Shown: positions 1 to 6,753 of the stretch, piece after piece
Numbering within the stretch: the first letter of the stretch is position 1
Layout: each line of letters starts with the position of its first letter
Translations under genes and position numbers: made by a program
NCBI GenBank assembly: GCA_027317055.1
Contig: DAHVFK010000176.1
Location: forward strand, 1-7,089
Length of the DNA: 7,089 nt
Source of the DNA: Betaproteobacteria bacterium
GTDB taxonomy: Bacteria > Pseudomonadota > Gammaproteobacteria > Burkholderiales > SG8-39
Direction: 5' to 3'
The notes under the pieces: generated by a model
Databases searched by the model: none
The model's input: the letters and a program-made list of their open reading frames with translations, nothing else
Told to the model about the DNA's origin: nothing

Positions 1-1936
1 GCGTCATGTTCGCGCCGTCGTAGGCCAGCACCGGCAGGAACGACACGAGGTCTCTCACGGCGTTCTCAGGGTTCGGCTCGCCGGGTGAAAGCCCGATCCC
101 GTATGCGGAAAGCTGCTGCAACGCGCGCGTGGGCGCGAAGTCGAACACGAAACAGACAGGCTTGAGGATTTCCTCCTCGTTCGGGTCGTCGCCGTTGGGG
201 TTCTTGAGAGACCATGGCGACTGCACACGAAACGCCGCCTGGAAATAGGTCTCCGGCGACTTGAGGTTTCGCAACATCAGGATAGACGACCACTGTGGCA
301 CAGTGATGCCGGTGGTGAGCTTGCCGCACGAGAGCGTGATGGTCTTGGTGTCGAAGCCGCCGCCGATCGCCTTGCGCACCGGTGGAAGCGCATCCAACCC
401 GATGCCCGCCGAGGCGCCGGCGGCGACGAGCAGATCGTAGTCATGCCAGAAAACGTTTTGCTTCTCAGCGAGCAGGTTCGCCATCGCGTGACAGGCCGCG
501 ACGTTAGGCAGGAACCAGAACGAGTGCTGGAGATAGGGCAGCAAGGTGACGTCAAAATATGGGAACGGTGCTCGCGACCCGGTCTTGAGTTGTTCCAGCG
601 TCTTGGGCGCATACCCACCGCGGATGATATCGAGCCACTTCTGGACATCGCTCTTGTGCTTGAACTGCGCTTTCTTCCCCTCGCTAGAGGCCTCGAAGAA
701 GGTGTTGAGGTCAAACTCATCAAATTCTCCGGCGCTCGCAATCGCCACCAACTCGGGAGGCATCTGATACGTTAGCAGGTGTAGCCGAGGTAGCGCGCCG
801 TATGGATTCCACTTGCCAGGGTTCTTCTGCGCGAACTCTTCTTTGGCGCGCTGTTCGTCGGTGTAAGTCCAGTTGAAAATCGCCTCCTCGATAAACTCGC
901 CCGACGCGAGCGCCTTGAATGGCGTGCCTGACAGATACAGGTATGCCTTTGTGGTGATGGGCAGGAAATCTGATTCCTTTTCCAAAGGTTCTTGTTGGTC
1001 TGCAATCTTTGCTTTGAGTCGATCCGAAACAGCTTTCTCTTTGCTTGCCGCTTCGAGTTCCGCTTCCTCCCGGGCGATGCGTTCTTCCTCGCCTTCGACT
1101 AACTCCTTGGCTGACTCGCGCCAGGCCCCAAAGTGGTACTCATCAAACACCACCAAGTCCCACTTGATCTTATGAATCCACTGGTTCTTTGGCTTGATGT
1201 TGCCCGTGGCTTTATCGCGGCCCAGCAAGTCCTGCAATGAACCGAAATAAACGAGGGGCGTTGCGTCAGAAAGGTTCGTTGAGACGCTGCCAGAAGCACG
1301 GAATTGCCAACCATCAAAGTCCACGTGGGATTCGAGGTCCGTCTGCCATGCGTCCGCCACGGCAGGCTTGAACGTCATCACCAGCACCCGCTTGGCCTTG
1401 AGTTTCTTGGCGAGCTGATAGGTGGTGAAGGTCTTTCCGAAGCGCATCTTGGCATTCCACAGAAATCGGGGAGTGGCTTTGTTTTTCTTATCCGCCCAGA
1501 TGGAATTGAAGTAGTCAAGAGTTTTTTCCACGGCGGCACGCTGCTCAGCGCGCATGGCGAATGTCAGGTCGTGCGTGCCAGTGAATCGCTGCCCGGTGCG
1601 CAGCTCGGTGAGGACGGTTTTCACGTCCTTTAGCGTGCAGCGCATCCATTCCAATTCAGCGTTCTCGCAGCCCTTCCTGGCGAGGGCGGCGCGCACCTCA
1701 CGATCCGTGAAGATCGTGCCGTCGTTGCGCTCGGCGAACTCATCGAGAACGATGGTGTAGTTCTTGATGTTGGCGGTCTTGAGCTGTTCAGAGACGCGAC
1801 GTTTCACGTCGCGCGTGGTCTGACCCACCTTGAGCAGACCCGCGTGCGCGTTGTCCGCGATGGAATAGGCGTAAATTCGCGGCCGGGCCTGTGGCTTCGG
1901 CGCAAGGATGTCTTCGATAGTTTTACTTTTTGTCAT
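1..1936 (-). CDS. Restriction subunit: GIY-YIG-like nuclease domain fused to SF2 helicase (C-terminus beyond window)
   Basis: Likely the ATP-dependent restriction subunit of this R-M system, which would translocate on and cut unmodified DNA. An uninterrupted frame of 645 codons runs from ATG 1936-1934 to the left edge, so the C-terminus is missing. Residues about 20-115 resemble a GIY-YIG/T5orf172 domain (IYAYSI, then GLLKVGQTTRDVKRRV, and a candidate catalytic Glu in FTDREVRAAL at residue 80). Helicase motifs follow in order: Walker A variant AKMRFGKT (162-169), motif Ia RVLVMTFKP (183-191), motif II DEYH (265-268), motif III YLSGTPF (334-340), motif V GKLTTGITVP (538-547) and motif VI FQAAFRVQSP (565-574). 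A charged, coiled-coil-like insertion lies between motifs II and III (about 273-320). The start overlaps the upstream methyltransferase by 14 bases; I see no strong ribosome binding site, so coupling is likely. The helicase and restriction-subunit calls are firm. Nuclease activity of the N-terminal domain is inferred, and a second nuclease domain could lie beyond the edge. Confidence 0.88.
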   Translation of the reverse strand, partial: MTKSKTIEDILAPKPQARPRIYAYSIADNAHAGLLKVGQTTRDVKRRVSEQLKTANIKNYTIVLDEFAERNDGTIFTDREVRAALARKGCENAELEWMRCTLKDVKTVLTELRTGQRFTGTHDLTFAMRAEQRAAVEKTLDYFNSIWADKKNKATPRFLWNAKMRFGKTFTTYQLAKKLKAKRVLVMTFKPAVADAWQTDLESHVDFDGWQFRASGSVSTNLSDATPLVYFGSLQDLLGRDKATGNIKPKNQWIHKIKWDLVVFDEYHFGAWRESAKELVEGEEERIAREEAELEAASKEKAVSDRLKAKIADQQEPLEKESDFLPITTKAYLYLSGTPFKALASGEFIEEAIFNWTYTDEQRAKEEFAQKNPGKWNPYGALPRLHLLTYQMPPELVAIASAGEFDEFDLNTFFEASSEGKKAQFKHKSDVQKWLDIIRGGYAPKTLEQLKTGSRAPFPYFDVTLLPYLQHSFWFLPNVAACHAMANLLAEKQNVFWHDYDLLVAAGASAGIGLDALPPVRKAIGGGFDTKTITLSCGKLTTGITVPQWSSILMLRNLKSPETYFQAAFRVQSPWSLKNPNGDDPNEEEILKPVCFVFDFAPTRALQQLSAYGIGLSPGEPNPENAVRDLVSFLPVLAYDGANMT

Positions 1937-3509
1937 CTGCCATTGGTCGAATCATTGACTCGATGAATGCCACCTCGTTTTTCGTGAGCCCGAATTTTTT
2001 ATATAGCGTCGCGTCGGTCCATTTGCGATCCATCGGAAGGTCGGGCACGAACGAGAAACGGTCGCTGTAAAGGTGTTGGGTGTATTTTTGAAGCGAGATG
2101 AGAAAACGAACGAAACGGGTTCTCAAATAGATGGCGAACAATTTTGCCGTCTTCTCATCCTGAAATCGGTCAATGACGAGGTAGGTCTCTGTCACCGCTG
2201 TGTTCGGGCCAAGCACTTCTGGCGCTGACGTGATCCAATATGGAAATGATCCACGCTCACCATATGCAAGTCCAAGAATCACTTTCCATTGGTCAATCCA
2301 CTCATGATTTCTCGGAATGTCTCGGCGGTCTATGTAGGAGAGCCCTGCGCTAGACCAAAGAGTTACTGGTTTCTTAAGCCCCTTAGTAGTCTCAGCGCCT
2401 CGCACATTGGTGCGCAATCCAAAGGGTTGTGTTGGAGAAACCTTGTTGGCCAAAGTCGCACCGTTAATTCCCTTCGGCCAAACTTGCTTAAGAATGGCAA
2501 CACCTGTGTTAAATCTAACAAATACTTTGTAGGCATCCAATCGTCGGACAACGGGCTTATCAGAGATGCCTTTTGAAATAGTCTGAACGCGACATCCGCC
2601 TTTGTGCTGTGAGTCCCAAAGAAAGTAGGAGATGCCACCACCGATGTCGACGCCTGGAAATGCCTCGGCGGCGTCTGGAAAGTCGACGAGTTCGCGCATG
2701 CGTTGGTCGCCGAGCATCTCCGCCCGGTAGTCGTCTAATCCACGACCACCGGCGAACCATCGTGAAGGTGTCACCATCACGACATAACGGGGGTCTAGGC
2801 TTTTCGCAGCCTGAACGAATTTTTGATAAATCGGCATAGCAAAGCTGCCAACTGCCTCTCCGCCACTTTGCCCGAGTTGATACGGCGGGTTTCCAATGAT
2901 TACGTCGAATTGCATGCTTCCTCCAAATATCTCGGCCAACCGAGCCTTGATGTTGTCAGTGTGAATGAAAGCATAGGCGTGCGTCTCCAGTCCTGCGGCA
3001 CGGTCGTAATCACGGCGATTTGCTCCGCAATACTTGCACTTGTCGCCTTCCCAAGTGTGTTTGAGGCGCTTGAACCAGATGTTGCCATCATCACTGGTGA
3101 ACGATTTGGCGATGGAGTGCTTGCCCGTGGCGTGCTTGGAACAATACACACTTCGCCGCGCGAGCAAGCTCGTGATTTGCGTAATGGCGATGCCGAACAC
3201 CTGCTTCGTCAGGATGTGGTTCACGCGCTTCTCCAGATTCGGAATCTCCTTTTCCAGCCCCGTTGTGAGGCGGCTGGTGATCTCGCGCAGGAACACGCCG
3301 GATTTCGTGCAGGGGTCCAGGAACTTCACCGATTTGTCGGCCCAGATGTTCGCGCCGCCGTGGTTGGCGGCCCACGCCTCGGCCAGCGTGTCCAGCATCC
3401 GGTTGGCAAACTCTGGCGGGGTGAACACTTCGTCGTTGGAGAGGTTCGCGATGCACGTCAGCACGTCCGGGTTGCGGCTGCGCAAGGCAAAGCTGGCTTG
3501 GTCGCTCAT
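1923..3509 (-). CDS. Eco57I-type adenine-N6 DNA methyltransferase with zinc-binding-like insertion
   Basis: Modification and specificity subunit (528 aa), expected to transfer a methyl group from S-adenosylmethionine to adenine N6 in the recognition site. Visible motifs: motif X-like EVFTPPEFANRML (27-39), motif I region FLDPCTKSGVFLREI (63-77), and the catalytic motif IV NPPY at 207-210 preceded by FDVIIG. Between motifs I and IV sits a Cys/His set, C123-x2-H126 and C158-x2-C161, a likely zinc site. The C-terminal half (about 310-500) should be the target-recognition domain; it ends in YLRTRFVRFLISLQK and a KFGLTKNEVAFIESMI tail, which I recognise from Eco57I-type methylases. Motif I lacks the usual GxG (DPCTKSG rather than DPACGSG). 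The ATG overlaps the stop of the small methyltransferase as ATGA, with GAGG seven bases upstream. The stop lies inside the helicase gene start. The family is confident; the target sequence is unknown. Confidence 0.93.
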   Translation of the reverse strand: MSDQASFALRSRNPDVLTCIANLSNDEVFTPPEFANRMLDTLAEAWAANHGGANIWADKSVKFLDPCTKSGVFLREITSRLTTGLEKEIPNLEKRVNHILTKQVFGIAITQITSLLARRSVYCSKHATGKHSIAKSFTSDDGNIWFKRLKHTWEGDKCKYCGANRRDYDRAAGLETHAYAFIHTDNIKARLAEIFGGSMQFDVIIGNPPYQLGQSGGEAVGSFAMPIYQKFVQAAKSLDPRYVVMVTPSRWFAGGRGLDDYRAEMLGDQRMRELVDFPDAAEAFPGVDIGGGISYFLWDSQHKGGCRVQTISKGISDKPVVRRLDAYKVFVRFNTGVAILKQVWPKGINGATLANKVSPTQPFGLRTNVRGAETTKGLKKPVTLWSSAGLSYIDRRDIPRNHEWIDQWKVILGLAYGERGSFPYWITSAPEVLGPNTAVTETYLVIDRFQDEKTAKLFAIYLRTRFVRFLISLQKYTQHLYSDRFSFVPDLPMDRKWTDATLYKKFGLTKNEVAFIESMIRPMADDKK

Positions 3510-4150
3510 ACGACGGCCTCGGGCGCAAGGGCGGCCAGCTCACCCACCGTCATTGGCGGGTAGGTTTTAGCCGGTGTGAAAATCTCGTGTTTGCCAAGGT
3601 GCGCAAAAAGCGAGCCTTCCTGGCTGAATTCCGACGAGTGAGTGAGGCTGTCGTAGCGAAAGTCACGCCGCTGGAACCGGCCTTTGCCCAGATAACCCCA
3701 CTCTGCGAAGGTGATTGGCAGGTTGCCTTGGGCGCGCATCGTCAGCGCGTCGCCATGGACGAGGTTTTGCGAAAGCACGTAGAACGCGGCGCGATACAGG
3801 TCGTCCGACGGAGCGAGGTTCAGATACTCGGCGATGATCGCCAGCAGGTTCGCGCGGCACTCGGCGATGTTGTCCGTCAGCAGCTCAATGCCGTAGAGGC
3901 ACATTAGCGCGAGCAGCGCGTAGTGCTGCCGCTCGAAATCGGACTTGCCGTACTTGAGTTCCACGGCGGCCAGCTTGCGCCGCAGGATCTGCACGAGGAA
4001 GTTGCCGTCCCCGCATGCCGGCTCCAGAAAGCGCGAGTCAATGCGCTCGGTCTCGTTTTTCACAAGGTCGAGCATGGCCTCAACCATCCATGCGGGGGTG
4101 AAGACCTCCCCGTGGTCGGCGACGCGCTGTTTGGATTTGACGTAGTTCAT
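3506..4150 (-). CDS. Small methyltransferase-like partner subunit lacking the catalytic NPPY motif
   Basis: A 214-residue protein with the N-terminal half of an adenine methyltransferase fold. It shows motif X-like HGEVFTPAWMVEAMLDL (13-29), a canonical SAM-binding motif I FLEPACGDGNFL (41-52), motif II-like LYGIELLTDN (85-94) and motif III-like VHGDAL (131-136). No NPPY or equivalent motif IV follows; the C-terminus is a Phe/Arg/Tyr-rich stretch (about 147-192) ending PEAVV. The frame is intact and ends in an ATGA overlap with the full methyltransferase, so it looks like a deliberate small subunit and not a decayed gene. A role as a structural or SAM-binding partner of the larger methyltransferase is inference. 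I chose ATG 4150 because MNYVKSKQRV leads straight into the fold; an in-frame GTG at 4162 would add four residues. Neither start has a clear ribosome binding site. Confidence 0.85.
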   Translation of the reverse strand: MNYVKSKQRVADHGEVFTPAWMVEAMLDLVKNETERIDSRFLEPACGDGNFLVQILRRKLAAVELKYGKSDFERQHYALLALMCLYGIELLTDNIAECRANLLAIIAEYLNLAPSDDLYRAAFYVLSQNLVHGDALTMRAQGNLPITFAEWGYLGKGRFQRRDFRYDSLTHSSEFSQEGSLFAHLGKHEIFTPAKTYPPMTVGELAALAPEAVV

Positions 4151-4188
4151 GGGACGATGCACTCGGGGCGACGCTTGCTCTCGGTCAC

Positions 4189-4211
4189 TGCGGGCTAGTG
4201 ATTAGCCCGCA
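4189..4211. repeat. Perfect 9-bp inverted repeat, candidate operator or leader hairpin of the R-M operon
   Basis: TGCGGGCTA (4189-4197) and TAGCCCGCA (4203-4211) are exact reverse complements around the 5-base spacer GTGAT. The repeat lies directly downstream of the candidate promoter and about 40 bases before the small methyltransferase start. No T tract follows on either strand, so a rho-independent terminator is unlikely. A binding site for an R-M control protein, or an RNA leader hairpin, is possible. Confidence 0.55.
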
Positions 4212-4219
4212 TGCTGAGG

Positions 4220-4248
4220 ATGCTAGGAGCATGTATATGTCGATGCAA
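4220..4248 (-). promoter_or_regulatory. Candidate sigma-70 promoter of the R-M operon
   Basis: Read leftward, TTGCAT (4248-4243) and TAGCAT (4225-4220) are separated by 17 bases. They match the -35 and -10 consensus at 3 of 6 and 4 of 6 positions. The predicted transcript would start near 4213, about 60 bases before the first methyltransferase codon. The match is weak, but position, spacing and orientation fit. Confidence 0.33.
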
Positions 4249-4269
4249 CCGTCTATACGGGGATGGAGA

Positions 4270-4299
4270 CATCTGCCGGCATGGATATGGCGGCAGATG
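4270..4299. repeat. Perfect 9-bp inverted repeat downstream of the dehydrogenase gene
   Basis: CATCTGCCG (4270-4278) and CGGCAGATG (4291-4299) pair exactly around a 12-base spacer. The repeat lies about 65 bases past the dehydrogenase stop and upstream of the candidate R-M promoter. There is no U-rich tail, so it may be a hairpin that stabilises the end of the dehydrogenase mRNA or a protein-binding site; the sequence does not decide. Confidence 0.5.
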
Positions 4300-4315
4300 G
4301 GACGCGGGGATAAGG

Positions 4316-4335
4316 GCGCCGTGTGGGATCGGCGC
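4316..4335 (-). terminator. Weak candidate transcript-end hairpin after the dehydrogenase gene
   Basis: GCGCCG and CGGCGC form a 6-bp stem with an 8-base loop about 30 bases past the dehydrogenase stop. On the minus strand it is followed by CCCTTAT, which has too few T residues for a convincing intrinsic terminator. Recorded because no better terminator is visible between the two operons. Confidence 0.22.
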
Positions 4336-4364
4336 TGGGACGGCGGGCGAAGGGCGCGGAGGGG

Positions 4365-5434
<1,070 letters not shown>

Positions 5435-5438
<4 letters not shown>

Positions 5439-5809
5439 GCGTCGGCGAAATAGCGCCCGGGGGTGAAGTCGGCCAGCGGCCTGCCGCTCGGCTTGAGCAC
5501 CTCGGCGCGACCTTCGAGCCAGTCGCCGACCTTGACCGGGGCGAGGAAGTCGACGTCCGGGCTCACCGTCAGCATGAACTGCCCGAGCCTGGTCTGGATG
5601 TTCGTTCTCAGCAGAAGCAGCATGTCGGCCAGCGTCGCCACCATGCCGCCGTGGCAGACCATCATCGGGTTGCAGTGCTTGGCCTGGCACAGGAAGCCCA
5701 TGACGAACTGCTCGCCCTCGAGCCGCCCGTAGAGCGGGCCGTTGGCCTCGATGAAGGGGTTGCGCGGCAGGTTGAGGAGACGAAAGCCCTCCGGCACGGC
5801 GTTGCTCAA
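5435..5809 (-). CDS. PaaI-type hotdog acyl-CoA thioesterase
   Basis: Predicted hotdog-fold thioesterase (124 aa) hydrolysing an acyl- or aryl-CoA to free acid and CoA. The signature is HCNPMMVCHGGMVATLADML (45-64): Asn47, the HGG turn (53-55) that binds the thioester carbonyl, and Asp62 as candidate catalytic acid on the long helix. It continues with the typical strand TVSPDVDFLAPVKVGD (81-96). The start is TTG at 5809-5807, chosen because AAAGGAG (5823-5817) sits seven bases upstream; an in-frame GTG four codons later lacks this. The C-terminus (GRPLADFTPGRYFADA) is shorter than I expect for PaaI proteins and lacks an obvious final beta-strand. It is the first gene of the leftward pair and overlaps the dehydrogenase by 4 bases, so both probably serve one pathway. 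Confidence 0.88.
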
Positions 5810-5816
5810 TGGCTTG

Positions 5817-5823
5817 CTCCTTT
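5817..5823 (-). promoter_or_regulatory. Ribosome binding site deciding the TTG start of the thioesterase
   Basis: AAAGGAG on the minus strand lies seven bases before TTG 5809. It is the strongest Shine-Dalgarno match I noticed in the window and supports the rare start codon over the downstream GTG. Confidence 0.75.
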
Positions 5824-5832
5824 CAGCGCCGG

Positions 5833-5838
5833 ATTATC
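5833..5838 (-). promoter_or_regulatory. Candidate -10 element of the thioesterase-dehydrogenase operon
   Basis: GATAAT on the minus strand matches the TATAAT consensus at 5 of 6 positions and would start transcription near 5826, just before the AAAGGAG site. No good -35 hexamer is found at 16-18 bases; that region is occupied by the nested palindrome, which would fit activator- or repressor-controlled expression. Confidence 0.38.
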
Positions 5839-5842
5839 GCCC

Positions 5843-5872
5843 GATTGCCAAGCGCCATGGCATACGGCAATC
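5843..5872. promoter_or_regulatory. Nested palindrome between divergent operons, candidate operator
   Basis: GATTGCC (5843-5849) and GGCAATC (5866-5872) are exact reverse complements, and the inner palindrome GCCATGGC (5854-5861) has the same centre (between 5857 and 5858). The whole 30-base site has dyad symmetry apart from two 4-base spacers. It covers the -35 region of the leftward operon and ends nine bases before the likely start of the VOC gene, so a dimeric regulator bound here could control both directions. No regulator gene is in the window. Confidence 0.5.
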
Positions 5873-5880
5873 TGCCTGCC

Positions 5881-6753
5881 ATGCGAAACAGCTACGACCG
5901 CGGCGCCGAGGACCTGGGCAACGTGATTGCGCTCGAGCACGTCAACACGCGGATTCCGGACCAGCAGCTCGCCACCGCGTTCTACGTCAGCGCGCTCGGC
6001 CTCACGCGCGACCCCTACCTGATGACCGGCACCGACAACATGTGGGCCAACGTCGGGCGCAGCCAGTTCCACCTGCCGACCGCGAAGCCGCAGGTGCTGC
6101 GCGGGCGGGTGGGGATCGTGGTCCCCGGGCGCGAGGCCCTGCTGGCGCGCCTGGCGCGCGCGCGCAAGCCGCTCGAGGGCACGCGCTTCGCGTTCGAGGA
6201 GCATGAAGACTTCGTCCAGACGGTGAGCCCCTGGGGCAACGTGATCCGGGTGCACGAGCCGCAGCCGCGCTTCGGCCGCATCCGGCTCGGGATGCCCTAC
6301 GTCGAGCTCGACGTGCCGCCCGGCGCAGCCGAAGGCATCGCGCGCTTCTACCGCCAGATCGTGGGCGCGCCCGCGCGCCACGAGAGCGGCGTGACGCAGG
6401 TGGCGGTCGGACCGGACCAGGCGCTGGTGTACCGCGAAACCGAGCGCGAGCTTGCGCCCTACGACGGCCACCACGTGCAGATTTACATCGCGGATTTCTC
6501 CGGGCCGTACCTCAGGCTGCTCGAGCGCGGCCTGATCAGCGAGGAGAGCGACCAGCACCAGTACCGCTTCGCCGACCTGGTCGATCCGGCGAACGGCAAG
6601 AAGCTCTTCGTCCTCGAGCACGAAGTGCGCAGCATGCGCCACCCGCTGTACGCGCGGCCGCTGGTGAACCGCGACCCGGCGCAGAGCAACGTCGATTACG
6701 CGCCCGGCTACGACGCCGTGCCGGCGGCGCAGCCGCGCGCGGAGCATCCGTGA
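5881..6753 (+). CDS. Two-module VOC-superfamily protein, extradiol-dioxygenase-like
   Basis: A 290-residue protein with two vicinal-oxygen-chelate modules, the architecture of type I extradiol dioxygenases and related metalloenzymes. Module 1 starts ALEHVNTRIPDQQLATAFYV (17-36), with His20, then QFHLP with His64 and VIRVHE (121-126). Module 2 starts MPYVELDVPPGAAEGIARFY (138-157), followed by HHVQIYI with His198 and FVLEHEVRS with Glu246. At the first metal position of module 2 the residue appears to be Glu142 rather than the His of biphenyl-diol dioxygenases, so ring cleavage is uncertain; an isomerase, lyase or divergent dioxygenase role is possible. ATG 5881 is preferred: the in-frame ATG at 5857 lies inside the palindrome, and the one at 5809 overlaps the thioesterase start and its ribosome binding site. 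No Shine-Dalgarno is evident before 5881. The stop overlaps the next gene by 4 bases. Confidence 0.85.
   Translation: MRNSYDRGAEDLGNVIALEHVNTRIPDQQLATAFYVSALGLTRDPYLMTGTDNMWANVGRSQFHLPTAKPQVLRGRVGIVVPGREALLARLARARKPLEGTRFAFEEHEDFVQTVSPWGNVIRVHEPQPRFGRIRLGMPYVELDVPPGAAEGIARFYRQIVGAPARHESGVTQVAVGPDQALVYRETERELAPYDGHHVQIYIADFSGPYLRLLERGLISEESDQHQYRFADLVDPANGKKLFVLEHEVRSMRHPLYARPLVNRDPAQSNVDYAPGYDAVPAAQPRAEHP

Noticed and set aside
1..1900. Possible frameshifted restriction gene, because only short complete open frames end in this stretch
   Set aside because: Reading the minus strand from ATG 1936 gives 645 codons with no stop and all helicase motifs in order; it only lacks a stop because it runs off the window.
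2823..3570. Plus-strand open frames of 246 and 178 codons opposite the methyltransferase genes
   Set aside because: The minus strand here encodes motif I, the Cys/His insertion and NPPY in a continuous frame; the plus-strand translations show no family features.
3506..4150. Small methyltransferase as a decayed fragment of a full methylase
   Set aside because: The frame is intact, codon-coupled to the next gene by an ATGA overlap, and followed by a methylase with its own complete motif X and motif I, so the two are not halves of one broken gene.
4189..4299. Rho-independent terminators formed by the two 9-bp inverted repeats
   Set aside because: Neither stem is followed by a run of T on either strand.
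5809..5880. Longer VOC protein starting at ATG 5809 or 5857
   Set aside because: The extra residues do not look like folded VOC sequence; 5809 lies on the thioesterase start codon, and 5857 lies inside the palindrome. The 5857 start remains possible.
5806..6747. A 313-codon open frame on the minus strand opposite the VOC gene
   Set aside because: It is an antisense shadow rich in Ala, Arg, Val and His; the plus strand has clear VOC modules and an overlapping downstream gene.
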